This document shows positions 15,536 to 23,588 of a DNA stretch of 40,180 bases, one piece after another; position 1 is the first letter of the stretch, and each line of letters begins with the position of its first letter. Position numbers and translations under genes: made by a program. The stretch covers positions 1 to 40,180 of the forward strand of contig JAGRPI010000022.1 of the NCBI GenBank assembly GCA_019449635.1, read 5' to 3'. Source of the DNA: Candidatus Ferrigenium bremense. Lineage in GTDB: Bacteria; Pseudomonadota; Gammaproteobacteria; Burkholderiales; Gallionellaceae. Below the pieces are notes generated by a model. That model saw only the letters and a list, made by a program, of their open reading frames with translations, did not search any database and had not been told where the DNA came from.

Positions 15536-16091
15536 TTGCAATGCGTGTCACCTGATAAGGATCTGAATAATGCAATTTTAGCATCAGCCCGGTTTCCAAT
15601 GCTTCCATCTCGGCGGCATCGATGTCGTTTTCGTGCTCATGACCCTGCAGATGCAAGGCGGCATGGATGGCGAGATGGGCGTAATGGGCAAGCAGGTCCT
15701 TGCGCTGCGCGGCGGCCTCCCGCTCCACGACCGGCGCACAAATCACCACGTCGCCGTGCAACGGCTGTAAAGCAACCCCTCCCAACCTCCCCTTATCAGG
15801 TGAGGAGTCAGTTAGCCCCCCCGGCAAGGGGGGTTGGGGGGTTGGTTCGGCATCGTCATAGACAAAAGTCAGCACGTTGGTAGCGTAATCCTTGCCGCGG
15901 TATTTCCTGTTCAGTTCGCGCCCCTCCGCCTCGTCCACGATGCGCAACGTCATGGCCGCATCGCGCCGCAACGCGATTTTCACCCAGCGGCGCAGTTGCG
16001 CGCGGGTTGGCAGATGCTGCGCGGCGCTGGCATATTGCACGGCCAGGGAAAGTTTGGCCGGCGAAAGCTCAGGCGTTTTTTTGCTGTTCAT
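15516..16091 (-). CDS. ybeY: Endoribonuclease YbeY (in-frame repeat insertion)
   Basis: YbeY is a zinc-dependent endoribonuclease for 16S rRNA 3' maturation and ribosome quality control. The metal site HAALHLQGHEH (His143, His147, His153) is intact, and the N-terminal NRKYRGKDYATNVLTF is typical. Length is 191 against about 155-165 in the family. The surplus is residues about 82-109 (TPQPPLPGG...DKGRLGGVA), encoded by a family A element between FVYDDAE and LHGDVVICAP. The gene overlaps phoH at its start and corC at its end. An ATG at 16100 would add three residues. Confidence 0.95.
   Translation of the reverse strand: MNSKKTPELSPAKLSLAVQYASAAQHLPTRAQLRRWVKIALRRDAAMTLRIVDEAEGRELNRKYRGKDYATNVLTFVYDDAEPTPQPPLPGGLTDSSPDKGRLGGVALQPLHGDVVICAPVVEREAAAQRKDLLAHYAHLAIHAALHLQGHEHENDIDAAEMEALETGLMLKLHYSDPYQVTRIANGRLRK
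15774..15843 (-). repeat. Family A double-hairpin element inserted in ybeY
   Basis: This 70-base GC-rich element begins AACCCCTCCCAACCTCCCCT and ends with the inverse, TTGGGGGGTT. Inside are two hairpins built on TTATCAGG and CCGGCAAGG. It adds about 24 codons to ybeY without a stop. The frame differs from that in the rlmN-like copy. Confidence 0.85.
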
Positions 16092-17127
16092 GATGCTCAT
16101 AAGCGGCAACGATTTTCTGCACCAGCGGATGGCGCACCACATCTTCGGCGAGGAAGTCGCTGAACGCGATGCCGCGCACCTCCTTCAATATGCCGCGCGC
16201 TTCGATGAGGCCGCTCTTCTGTCCGCGCGCCAGGTCGATCTGGGTGACGTCGCCGGTGATCACCGCCTTGCTGCCGAAACCGATGCGGGTCAGGAACATT
16301 TTCATCTGCTCGGGCGTGGTGTTCTGCGCCTCGTCGAGGATGATAAAGGAATGGTTCAGGGTGCGTCCGCGCATATAGGCCAGCGGCGCGATCTCGATTG
16401 CGCCGCGCTCGAAGGCGCGGTTGACCTTCTCCAGTCCCATCAGGTCGTACAGCGCATCGTACAAAGGGCGCAGGTAGGGATCGACTTTCTGCGCCAGGTC
16501 GCCGGGCAGGAAACCGAGCTTTTCGCCGGCCTCCACTGCCGGGCGCACCAGCACCAGCCGGCGTACCGCTTCGCGCTGCAGCGCATCCACCGCGCAGGCC
16601 ACGGCGAGGTAGGTCTTGCCGGTGCCGGCCGGGCCGATGCCGAAGGTGATGTCATGCTCCTGAATGGCTTGCAGGTAGCTGTTCTGGCGCGGTGTGCGGC
16701 CACGACACGGTGCGGTGAAACCGATGGGTGCGGGAGTGGCCGCATCGCGCCTCCTCCCGCAATCGGCTGACTTCGTCAGTAACGTGTCGGAGGCGCGCCC
16801 GCGTATCTCGGCCTTGCGCGTCATCAGCAGCGGCACGAAGTCGCTGTCCGGTTGCGGCTCGACACGCCATTTCATCGCCTCGATCAGGCCGAGTTGCAGG
16901 CGCTCCAGCGTGATGTCGTGCTTGGCTTCGCGATAGAAATCCTGCAATACCTGGCGCGCCAATTCGGCCTGCGCGCCCTGTATGCTGAAATGTTCGCCGC
17001 GCCGCGCGATGCCGACCTCCAGCGCGGTCTCGATCTGGCGCAGATTCTCATCCAGAGCGCCGCACAGGTGCGCCAGCCGCTGGTTATCCACCGGTTCGAG
17101 CGCGAATTGAATGGTTGGTGTGTTCAT
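16069..17127 (-). CDS. phoH: PhoH-family ATPase (YbeZ) with in-frame palindromic insertion
   Basis: The 352-residue protein has the PhoH ATPase core: GPAGTGKT (Walker A, 165-172), LVRPAVEAGEKLGFLPGD, FIILDEAQNTTPEQMK (Walker B) and KAVITGD. An N-terminal KH-like RNA-binding region precedes it. PhoH/YbeZ acts with YbeY in RNA metabolism, which the gene overlap supports. Residues about 112-143 (ASDTLLTKSADCGRRRD...) split the normally continuous RGRTPxQxxYL segment, leaving RGR on both sides. The insert is encoded by a palindrome (16699-16794). The ATPase motifs downstream are intact. Confidence 0.95.
   Translation of the reverse strand: MNTPTIQFALEPVDNQRLAHLCGALDENLRQIETALEVGIARRGEHFSIQGAQAELARQVLQDFYREAKHDITLERLQLGLIEAMKWRVEPQPDSDFVPLLMTRKAEIRGRASDTLLTKSADCGRRRDAATPAPIGFTAPCRGRTPRQNSYLQAIQEHDITFGIGPAGTGKTYLAVACAVDALQREAVRRLVLVRPAVEAGEKLGFLPGDLAQKVDPYLRPLYDALYDLMGLEKVNRAFERGAIEIAPLAYMRGRTLNHSFIILDEAQNTTPEQMKMFLTRIGFGSKAVITGDVTQIDLARGQKSGLIEARGILKEVRGIAFSDFLAEDVVRHPLVQKIVAAYEHHEQQKNA
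16699..16794 (-). repeat. In-frame palindromic insertion in phoH
   Basis: Nested inverse arms can be traced: CGACACG (16703-16709) with CGTGTCG (16783-16789); CCGAT (16721-16725) with ATCGG (16762-16766); TGCGGGAG (16729-16736) with CTCCCGCA (16754-16761). A side hairpin CTGAC-TTC-GTCAG lies at 16767-16779. The 96 bases keep the frame. No second copy is visible in this window. Confidence 0.75.
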
Positions 17128-17146
17128 TTTTTAAGAAAGGGCAACC

Positions 17147-17223
17147 AGCCACGGATTGACACGGATGAAACACAGATCAGCCGCCCGGATTTCATCCGTG
17201 TATATCTGTGTCAATCCGTGGCT
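17147..17223. repeat. Intergenic inverted repeat, AGCCACGGAT family (copy 2)
   Basis: Starts AGCCACGGATTGACACGGAT and ends TGTGTCAATCCGTGGCT, filling the gap between phoH and miaB. Closely related to copies at 3887-3988 and 29163-29294; the length of the middle varies. Confidence 0.85.
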
Positions 17224-17234
17224 CAATCCTGCTC

Positions 17235-18590
17235 TCATGAGCCCGTCACCAACTCGCCGCGCAAAGTATGCCGCACCACTTGCGTGACCTTCACTTCGGC
17301 AAAGCGGCCGATCATGTCTGCAGTGCCGGAGAAATTCACCACGCGGTTATTGTCGGTGCGCCCGGCCAGCTCCTGCGCATCCTTCTTCGACACGCCTTCC
17401 ACCAGAACGCGCTGCACCGTGCCGAGCATCGCCCGCGCCACACCCTCCTCCTGTTCCATGATGCGGTCCTGCAACCGTTTCAGGCGCGCAGCCTTTACTT
17501 CATGCGGCGTATCGTCACGCAGTTCGGCGGCGGGCGTGCCGGGACGCGGGCTATACAGGTAACTGAAGCTGTTGTCGAAGCCAATATCGTCGATCAGTTT
17601 CATGGTCGCCTCGAAATCCTGCTCGGTCTCGCCCGGGAAACCGACGATAAAGTCCGAAGTAATGCAAATATCGGGACGTACGGCGCGCATCCGGCGAATG
17701 ATGGATTTGTATTCGAGCACGGTGTGGCCACGCTTCATTGCCGCGAGGATGCGATCCGAACCGGACTGCACCGGCAGATGCAAATGGCTGACCAGCTTGG
17801 GCGTGGTCGCGTACACATCGAACAGGCGTTGCGTCATCTCCTTGGGATGCGAAGTGGTGTAGCGCAGGCGCTCCACGCCCTCCAGCGCGGCGACGGACTG
17901 CAGCAGGAAGGCGAAATCCACCGTGCCGCCGTCCTCCATCGCGCCGCAGTAGGCATTCACGTTCTGGCCGAGCAGGGTGACCTCCTTCACGCCTTGCTCG
18001 ACCAGCGCCTGTATGTCGTGCAGCACGTCGACAAGCGGTCGCGATATTTCCTCGCCGCGCGTATAGGGCACCACGCAATAGGTACAGTATTTGCTGCACC
18101 CTTCCATGATGGAAACGAAAGACATGCCGGAGGCCGTTTGCGGCCCTTCGGCGCTGTTCAGCACCGGCACGGGGAGATGATCGAATTTCTCGATTTCAGG
18201 AAAACTGATATCCACTTGCGGACGGCCGGTATCCCGGCACGCCTGCAACAACTGCGGCAAACGATGCAAGGTCTGCGGGCCGAACACCACATCCACATAC
18301 GGCGCGCGCTTTGCGATCGCTTCGCCTTCCAGGCTGGCCACGCAGCCCCCGACACCGATCAGCAAACCCGGCTTGGCCAGTTTGAGCGGGCGCACGCGTC
18401 CCAGGTCGGAAAACACCTTTTCCTCGGCCTTCTCGCGGATCGAACAGGTATTGAACAAGATGACATCGGCTTCTTCCGGCTTGTCGGTTTGCTCCATGCC
18501 CGCACAGGCGCGCAGCACGTCCGCCATCTTGGCCGAGTCGTACTCGTTCATCTGGCAGCCATAAGTTTTGATATAGAGTTTGCTGGGCAT
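17235..18590 (-). CDS. miaB: tRNA-2-methylthio-N6-dimethylallyladenosine synthase MiaB
   Basis: MiaB is a radical SAM methylthiotransferase that modifies A37 of tRNAs. The 451-residue protein has the N-terminal cluster domain ([29 protein letters not shown]), the radical SAM triad in [18 protein letters not shown], and a C-terminal TRAM domain ([18 protein letters not shown]). The ATG at 18590 ([12 protein letters not shown]) fits family length; a TTG 51 bases upstream is unlikely. It heads the minus-strand miaB-phoH-ybeY-corC-lnt series, an order conserved in proteobacteria. Confidence 0.97.
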   Translation of the reverse strand: MPSKLYIKTYGCQMNEYDSAKMADVLRACAGMEQTDKPEEADVILFNTCSIREKAEEKVFSDLGRVRPLKLAKPGLLIGVGGCVASLEGEAIAKRAPYVDVVFGPQTLHRLPQLLQACRDTGRPQVDISFPEIEKFDHLPVPVLNSAEGPQTASGMSFVSIMEGCSKYCTYCVVPYTRGEEISRPLVDVLHDIQALVEQGVKEVTLLGQNVNAYCGAMEDGGTVDFAFLLQSVAALEGVERLRYTTSHPKEMTQRLFDVYATTPKLVSHLHLPVQSGSDRILAAMKRGHTVLEYKSIIRRMRAVRPDICITSDFIVGFPGETEQDFEATMKLIDDIGFDNSFSYLYSPRPGTPAAELRDDTPHEVKAARLKRLQDRIMEQEEGVARAMLGTVQRVLVEGVSKKDAQELAGRTDNNRVVNFSGTADMIGRFAEVKVTQVVRHTLRGELVTGS

Positions 18591-18715
18591 ACTGGAAAAT
18601 TGGGTTGGAAAATCGCTGCCGAATCCCGGGAAATCCGACAAGGGGAAAATAACAGGCTGAATTTACGCTCAAATCCAGGCAGGAACATTATGCGGAATTT
18701 TATCAAAAAAAGGGC

Positions 18716-18743
18716 TTGTTTGCCCAAAGGATTGTGCTACGAT
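18716..18743 (+). promoter_or_regulatory. Candidate sigma-70 promoter for the 31-residue membrane protein
   Basis: TTGTTT (18716-18721) and TACGAT (18738-18743) are separated by 16 bases, about 55 bases before the ATG at 18798. The match is moderate and no transcript data are available. Confidence 0.35.
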
Positions 18744-18797
18744 TAATGCTGTTTGGACTTGTTATCGTGTTCAACCCTGTTCTCTCGGGAGGAGAAA

Positions 18798-18893
18798 ATG
18801 GCGATTATCGCTGACATAGCATCAATCGGTACCGCGGTGGCGGCAGTTCTGTTTTCCTTATGGATGCTGAAACAACTGTTCACCGGCAAGTGA
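18798..18893 (+). CDS. 31-residue single-span membrane protein
   Basis: ATG at 18798 gives MAIIADIASIGTAVAAVLFS followed by LWMLKQLFTGK and TGA. It is one uninterrupted hydrophobic helix with a basic end. A very strong GGGAGGAG ribosome binding site lies 4 bases upstream, a candidate promoter lies before it, and a UUCG terminator hairpin starts 17 bases after the stop, so this looks like a complete monocistronic unit. The rest of the 18641-19156 gap holds the promoter region of miaB and, at 18944-18963, a CAGCTGG/CCAGCTG hairpin; I see no other gene. Family unknown. Confidence 0.6.
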   Translation: MAIIADIASIGTAVAAVLFSLWMLKQLFTGK

Positions 18894-18909
18894 TATAAAA
18901 GCAACCAAC

Positions 18910-18935
18910 AAGAAACCAGCTTCGGCTGGTTTCTT
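18910..18935 (+). terminator. Rho-independent terminator with UUCG tetraloop
   Basis: Perfect 11-base arms AAGAAACCAGC (18910-18920) and GCTGGTTTCTT (18925-18935) with loop TTCG. The T-rich 3' arm serves as the T tract. It follows the 31-residue membrane protein gene. Confidence 0.8.
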
Positions 18936-19156
18936 CATTTGGGCAGCTGGCGGCAACCAGCTGACATAGACATTCATCTGATCCGTTCGCCTGCCTTCCA
19001 GCCATTGGTGGTTCTTGAGGTGGCCGCGAATCACGCCCCCCCTTTGCAGGTGCCGGCACAAGGTTCACTGTGCCCGGAAGGAAGTGAAAATATGCGCGTA
19101 ATTTGGTAGAATCCGCCGTTGCCTAAACCCGCGCACCCGAGGAATTGAATAACACG

Positions 19157-20263
19157 ATGAATATGTTCAACCGTATTAGCGAAATTTGTCTTGCTCGTTT
19201 TGGCGATACTCGCCTTGCTCGTTTTCACCATCATGCCGCACTGTTTGTCGGCGCGTTGCTGTTAAGCGCCATCCCCGCTGCCCATGCCGATGACATCCAG
19301 GATGCCAACAAGCTGTTCAAACAAGGGCAGCACAGCCAGGCGCTGGACAAGGTGAATGGGGTTCTGGCCGGCAAGCCCAAAGATGCGCAAGCACGCTTCC
19401 TGAAGGGCCTGATCCTCACCGAACAAGGCAAGTCCGCCGAGGCCATCAAGACATTCTCGGCCCTGACCGAAGACTACCCGGAATTGCCCGAGCCCTACAA
19501 TAACCTCGCCGTGCTGTATGCCAGCCAAGGCCAGTACGACAAGGCCAAGCTGGCACTGGAAATGGCGATACGCACCCACCCCAGTTATGCCACCGCGCAC
19601 GAGAATCTTGGCGACATCTATGCCAAGATGGCCAGCCAGGCCTATGACCGCGCCCTGCAACTGGACCGCAGCAACACCGCGACGCAAACCAAGCTGGCCA
19701 TGATCCAAGATCTGTTTGCCGGCAGCGCGCGCGGCAAAGCGGCACCGGTGCACAGCAACCCAGTCCTGAGTAAGGTCGAAGGGCCTGCCTCGGCCAAACC
19801 GGAAAAAACAGCGTCGGCCAATGAGGCGGCAAGCAAACCTGAACCCAAACCCGAACCAGCCGCGTCTGCCGCAACCAAGCCCGCCCCGGCCAAAAATAAC
19901 GCTGAACATCCGCCCGCAACGAACAACAGCGGCGAAGTATTGAAAGCCGTCAACGCCTGGGCCGCCGCATGGTCAGCCAAGGATGTGAACAAGTACCTGT
20001 CGTTCTATGCCGCCGATTTCAAGGTGCCAGACGGCGAAAACCGGGCAGCCTGGGAAGCCGCCCGCCGGGAGCGCATCAGCAAACCCAAATCCATCCAGGT
20101 CGGCATCAGCGGCGCCAAGGTGAGCTTCAGCGACGGCAATCATGCCACCGTGAAGTTCCAGCAGTCCTATCGCGCCAGCCATCTGAAAAGCTCGGGCAAC
20201 AAGACCTTGCTGATGATGAAATCCGGCGGCAGCTGGCTGATCCAGGAAGAGCACACCAAGTAA
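19157..20263 (+). CDS. Exported TPR protein with C-terminal NTF2-like domain
   Basis: The 368-residue protein has a signal segment (AALFVGALLLSAIPAAHA, cleavage after AHA), three to four TPR units at about residues 45-185 (NNLAVLYASQGQYDKAKLAL, ATAHENLGDIYAKM), an Ala/Pro/Lys/Glu-rich linker, and an NTF2/SnoaL-like C-terminal domain (VLKAVNAWAAAWSAKDVNKY...WLIQEEHTK). The linker contains NPVLSKVEGP, encoded by a family D repeat. The C-terminal domain resembles that of the neighbouring L,D-transpeptidase, 3 bases downstream. A periplasmic scaffold or partner for cell-wall enzymes is a reasonable inference. GAGGA lies 12-13 bases before the ATG; a TTG start at 19145 is less likely. Confidence 0.8.
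   Translation: MNMFNRISEICLARFGDTRLARFHHHAALFVGALLLSAIPAAHADDIQDANKLFKQGQHSQALDKVNGVLAGKPKDAQARFLKGLILTEQGKSAEAIKTFSALTEDYPELPEPYNNLAVLYASQGQYDKAKLALEMAIRTHPSYATAHENLGDIYAKMASQAYDRALQLDRSNTATQTKLAMIQDLFAGSARGKAAPVHSNPVLSKVEGPASAKPEKTASANEAASKPEPKPEPAASAATKPAPAKNNAEHPPATNNSGEVLKAVNAWAAAWSAKDVNKYLSFYAADFKVPDGENRAAWEAARRERISKPKSIQVGISGAKVSFSDGNHATVKFQQSYRASHLKSSGNKTLLMMKSGGSWLIQEEHTK
19757..19786 (+). repeat. Family D core inserted in the TPR protein linker
   Basis: CAGTCCTGAGTAAGGTCGAA followed by GGGCC shares the CCTGAG...TCGAAGGGC core with the lnt insertion at 11894-11956. It is read in frame as NPVLSKVEGP within a low-complexity linker. Confidence 0.5.
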
Positions 20264-20266
20264 GCC

Positions 20267-21436
20267 ATGCTGACCCGGACACTGATCTCTTCGTTGCTGT
20301 GCGGCTTGCTGACAGGCATGGCGCACGCCGCACCGGATTCGTACAGCACCGAAGTGCAACTGGCGAAGAGCCTGCAAGCCATCAAGAACAACCGCCTCGA
20401 TATCGCGCTCAATGAGGTGGACAACCTGTTGCGCATCAACCCCAATTTCAAGCTGGCGTACTTGGTCAAAGGCGACTTGCTGATGGCGCGTGCCGGCGCG
20501 ATCGACAACTTCGGCAGCGCCGCGCATGCGCCGCGCGACAAGATCGAAGACCTGCGCGACGAAGCGCGGGTGCGCCTGCAACGCGTTTTGTCCCAGCCGG
20601 ATAACAAGCTCATGCCGCGCTTCTTGTGGAAGCTGGATGCGCAGCAGAAATATGCGCTGGTGGTGGATACCAGCCGCGCTACGCTGTTCGTTTACGAGAA
20701 CGTGAATGGCGAACCGCGCTATGTCACCGACTTCTACATCACCATCGGCAAGCTCGGCACCGAGAAAGTTTCCGAGGGAGACAAGCGCACCCCCATCGGC
20801 GTGTATTTCGTCAAAGCCGACCTGCCAAAGAGCAAGCTCGCCGATATGTATGGCAGCGGAGCCTACCCGCTCAGCTATCCGAACGAATGGGATCGCAAGA
20901 ACAAGCGCACCGGCAGCGGCATCTGGCTGCACGGCACCCCCAGCGACACATATAGCCGCCCGCCGCGCGCCAGCGACGGTTGCGTGGTGCTGGCGAATGA
21001 CGACCTGAACAAGCTCGCTCCCTATCTGCAAGTCGGCATCACGCCAGTCATCATCACCAATCGCATGGACTGGAGCAACGGTCAGGACCAGGCCGAGCGC
21101 GACGCGCTGCTGCAGGAGATCGAGCAATGGCGCAAGGATTGGTCCAGCCTCGATACCGATGCCTACCTCAGGCATTATTCGCGCGATTTCTCCAGCGACA
21201 GCGTGGATTACGCGGCATGGACGAAGCAGAAGAAACTGGTGAACAGCGCGAAATCCTGGATCAAGGTCAATCTCTCGAATGTCAGCGTGCTCACCTATCC
21301 CGAACAGCCCGGCATGGTGGTGGTCAATTTCGAGCAGGACTACAGCAGCAGCAACCTGTCCAATCGCATGAAGAAGCGCCAATACTGGATCAAACGGAAC
21401 AACCGCTGGCAGATCGTTTACGAAGGAGCTGCATAG
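20267..21436 (+). CDS. L,D-transpeptidase (YkuD domain, YafK-like) with NTF2-like C-terminus
   Basis: The 389-residue exported protein has a signal peptide (cleavage near AHAAP, residue 21), a helical TPR-like N-terminal part (about 27-115), a YkuD domain (about 128-265) and an NTF2-like C-terminus (about 278-389). The catalytic set is [20 protein letters not shown], with His222 and Cys239; Asp stands where many members have His before GC. YkuD enzymes make 3-3 peptidoglycan cross-links or attach proteins to peptidoglycan in the periplasm. The adjacent TPR protein shares its C-terminal domain. Confidence 0.9.
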   Translation: MLTRTLISSLLCGLLTGMAHAAPDSYSTEVQLAKSLQAIKNNRLDIALNEVDNLLRINPNFKLAYLVKGDLLMARAGAIDNFGSAAHAPRDKIEDLRDEARVRLQRVLSQPDNKLMPRFLWKLDAQQKYALVVDTSRATLFVYENVNGEPRYVTDFYITIGKLGTEKVSEGDKRTPIGVYFVKADLPKSKLADMYGSGAYPLSYPNEWDRKNKRTGSGIWLHGTPSDTYSRPPRASDGCVVLANDDLNKLAPYLQVGITPVIITNRMDWSNGQDQAERDALLQEIEQWRKDWSSLDTDAYLRHYSRDFSSDSVDYAAWTKQKKLVNSAKSWIKVNLSNVSVLTYPEQPGMVVVNFEQDYSSSNLSNRMKKRQYWIKRNNRWQIVYEGAA

Positions 21437-21437
21437 C

Positions 21438-22013
21438 ATGAAACGTCTGTTCACCGCACTGCTCGCACTGCTGCTGTGCGGCGCGATGCAATCTTCCCAT
21501 TCTTCAACTCAAGGCAAAAAAACCATGGTCAAGCTGCATACCAATCACGGCACCATCACGCTGCAACTCGATGCCGAAAAAGCCCCGCATACCGTCAAGA
21601 ATTTTCTGGAATATGTGAATAGCGGCTTCTACAACAACACCGTTTTTCATCGCGTGATCGACAGTTTCATGATCCAGGGTGGCGGTTTTGAACCCGGCAT
21701 GAAGCAGAAAAAGACCAACGCGCCAATCCAGAACGAGGCGGCCAACGGCTTGAGCAACGACACCTATACCGTCGCCATGGCGCGCACTTCCGACCCGCAT
21801 TCCGCCACCGCGCAATTCTTCATCAACACAAAAAACAACTCCTTTCTCAATTATCCGGGACAGGACGGCTGGGGCTACTGCGTGTTCGGCAAGGTAGTAG
21901 AAGGCACTGAAGTGGTGGATGCGATACGCAAGGTCAAGACCGGTTTCCATGCCGGACATCAAGACGTACCCGAAGAAGACGTCATCATCACCAAGGCGGA
22001 AGTGGTGAAATAA
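21438..22013 (+). CDS. Exported cyclophilin-type peptidyl-prolyl isomerase
   Basis: The 191-residue protein is a cyclophilin: [53 protein letters not shown] and [11 protein letters not shown]. It catalyses proline isomerisation. The first start (21438, after AAGGAG and one base past the transpeptidase stop) adds a signal-like [21 protein letters not shown] second ATG at 21525 would give the compact cytosolic PpiB form. I favour the exported form because of the ribosome binding site and the envelope context, but dual starts are possible. Confidence 0.93.
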   Translation: MKRLFTALLALLLCGAMQSSHSSTQGKKTMVKLHTNHGTITLQLDAEKAPHTVKNFLEYVNSGFYNNTVFHRVIDSFMIQGGGFEPGMKQKKTNAPIQNEAANGLSNDTYTVAMARTSDPHSATAQFFINTKNNSFLNYPGQDGWGYCVFGKVVEGTEVVDAIRKVKTGFHAGHQDVPEEDVIITKAEVVK

Positions 22014-22082
22014 GGATTGAGGAGCGGGGATCGAGGTGAAACCGTTACACCGCATTTAACTCGATCCTCAATCCCCGATCCT
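22014..22082. repeat. Intergenic inverted repeat before lpxH
   Basis: The left arm (22014-22037, with GGATTGAG and GGGGATCGAG) and right arm (22059-22082, with CTCGATCCTCAATCCCCGAT) are mutual inverses built from short GGATTGAG/GGATCGAG units. It fills the cyclophilin-lpxH gap and ends 3 bases before the lpxH ATG, so it may include its leader. Confidence 0.7.
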
Positions 22083-22085
22083 GCC

Positions 22086-22904
22086 ATGCCCCATTCCTTA
22101 TTCATCTCCGACCTGCATCTCGGCGCCGACCAGCCGCTCAGCATGGCGGCATTCCGGCGCTTCATCGCCGGGTTCGCACCGCAAGCCTGCCCTGATGAAA
22201 CTACTGGTGAAACAACTAGCCATCCCACTAAGCAACCAGAAGACGGTTGCCAAGTGGTTGGTTATGAGCCAAGTCGAAGGGCCGAAGCGCTTTACATCCT
22301 CGGCGACCTGTTCGATTACTGGGCAGGCGACGATGACCTGGAGGATGCCTTTCACACCGAGGTGATTGCCGCATTGCGCAGCCTCGCACAGCACGGCACC
22401 AGGGTTTATCTGCTGCACGGCAACCGCGACCTGTTGATGGGCGAGGCACTGGCGAACGCCTGCCACGCCACGCTGCTGAACGACCCGACGCTGATCGACT
22501 TGTACGGTACGCCGACGTTGCTCAGTCACGGCGATCAGCTATGCACCAATGATGCCGAATACCAACGATACCGCACCCAGGTGCATGACGCAGATTTCCA
22601 GCGGCAGTTTCTCGCCAGACCGCTGGCGGAACGCAAGGCCTATATCGTCCAACTGCGCGAACGCAGCATCGCGGAAAAACAAAGCAAGGACAGCGCGATC
22701 ATGGACGTGGACGACGATGCGGTCGCCGCGCTGTTGCGCGAACATGGCTATCCGCGCCTGATTCATGGCCACACCCACCGCCCGGACCGCCATCAGCATA
22801 TGGTCGACGGGCACACTTGCGAACGCTGGGTGCTGGGCGACTGGCATCGGCAAGGCTCGGCACTGCGCTGCGACGCGCAGGAGTGCCGCTCAATCAGCTT
22901 TTGA
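22086..22904 (+). CDS. lpxH: UDP-2,3-diacylglucosamine diphosphatase (in-frame repeat insertion)
   Basis: LpxH hydrolyses UDP-2,3-diacylglucosamine to lipid X in lipid A synthesis. All metallophosphoesterase motifs are present: ISDLHLG (8-13), ILGDLFDYW (71-79), LLHGNRDLL, LSHGDQLC and LIHGHTHRP. At 272 residues it is about 25-30 longer than usual. The surplus is residues about 36-66, between RRFIAGFAP and ALYILGD, encoded by a family B element followed by a family D half. The gene overlaps the convergent nuclease gene by 15 bases. Confidence 0.95.
   Translation: MPHSLFISDLHLGADQPLSMAAFRRFIAGFAPQACPDETTGETTSHPTKQPEDGCQVVGYEPSRRAEALYILGDLFDYWAGDDDLEDAFHTEVIAALRSLAQHGTRVYLLHGNRDLLMGEALANACHATLLNDPTLIDLYGTPTLLSHGDQLCTNDAEYQRYRTQVHDADFQRQFLARPLAERKAYIVQLRERSIAEKQSKDSAIMDVDDDAVAALLREHGYPRLIHGHTHRPDRHQHMVDGHTCERWVLGDWHRQGSALRCDAQECRSISF
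22191..22283 (+). repeat. Diverged family B element inserted in lpxH
   Basis: ACTAGCCAT...ACTAAG and CAAGTGG...TGGTTAT match the flanks of the lysA and rlmN-like copies, in the same orientation and frame (SHPTKQPEDGCQVVGY). The central stem here is GCAACC/GGTTGC (22232-22237, 22245-22250) instead of GCCCGC/GCGGGC. The next stem is CCACT/AGTGG instead of CGACT/AGTCG. The loop is longer by a net two codons. A family D-like AAGTCGAAGGGCC follows. Confidence 0.85.
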
Positions 22905-23588
22905 TTCCTTCGGAGAACAAAGCTTCTCGCACGGCACGCCGTCGCCATTTCCATCCAGCGTCTTGATGCCGCACTGCGCCAGATAATGCCTGGCTTCTTC
23001 ACACGAAGACATCTCCGAGCAATGTCTCTTGCTGCCACAGGCGGTGCCGGGTGCGGCAGCAGCAGCCGGAGCAGTGTTTGACAAGTTAACGGCATGAGGC
23101 TGATCGCCAGTGATGTTGGGATGCAATTTGCGCCACTCCCACGGCGGGGTCGGATTGCCGAGCGCCCACAAGCCGCGCGGAACCTGTTTGGCTTCTTCCT
23201 GCAGTGCGACCAACACCTGGTTGCCGTGGAAATGCGAATATTCCCATGCCATGCCACGGCGGATTTGTTCGGCATTCACATCCAGACCATTCCAGCCGAT
23301 ATGCGCGACCATCCGCCCGTATTGGTCCACCGCCTGACTGGACACCTTCACCTGTTTGCCCAGCACCATGTCGGAGAGCGAGCGTCTGGATGTTTCACCG
23401 AAGGTCTGCATTTTTTCCGGCGCGTCAATTTCAGCCAGTCGCACTTTAACCGGATGGTTGTTACGCAGCACCAGCAAGGTATCGCCATCCAGCACCGTAA
23501 TCACCTTACCGGAGAATTCCGCCGCTTCCGTGAAGCCGCCGATAAAAAGCAGCAGGGCGCATGCCAGGCAGTGCAAATGGTTCGTCAT
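22890..23588 (-). CDS. Thermonuclease-family protein with Excalibur domain
   Basis: The 232-residue exported protein has a signal peptide (LHCLACALLLFIGGFTEA), an SNase domain (GKVITVLDGDTLLVL, VRLAEIDAPE, QYGRMVAHI, NAEQIRRGMAWEY) and a C-terminal Excalibur calcium-binding domain (DGNGDGVPCEKLC). The SNase Arg/Glu/Asp residues appear present, so DNA/RNA cleavage in the periplasm or outside is likely. The ATG at 23588 overlaps the pgpA stop (ATGA). Longer ORF versions run through pgpA in the wrong frame. Confidence 0.92.
   Translation of the reverse strand: MTNHLHCLACALLLFIGGFTEAAEFSGKVITVLDGDTLLVLRNNHPVKVRLAEIDAPEKMQTFGETSRRSLSDMVLGKQVKVSSQAVDQYGRMVAHIGWNGLDVNAEQIRRGMAWEYSHFHGNQVLVALQEEAKQVPRGLWALGNPTPPWEWRKLHPNITGDQPHAVNLSNTAPAAAAAPGTACGSKRHCSEMSSCEEARHYLAQCGIKTLDGNGDGVPCEKLCSPKESKAD

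Noticed and set aside
17268-18746. 492-residue plus-strand ORF opposite miaB
   Set aside because: Antisense shadow with Arg/His-rich low-complexity translation.
18858-19061. 67-residue minus-strand ORF in the miaB-TPR gap
   Set aside because: It runs through the terminator hairpin, lacks a ribosome binding site and resembles no family; at most a gene remnant.
19973-21454. 493-residue minus-strand ORF opposite the TPR and L,D-transpeptidase genes
   Set aside because: Antisense shadow spanning two well-supported genes.
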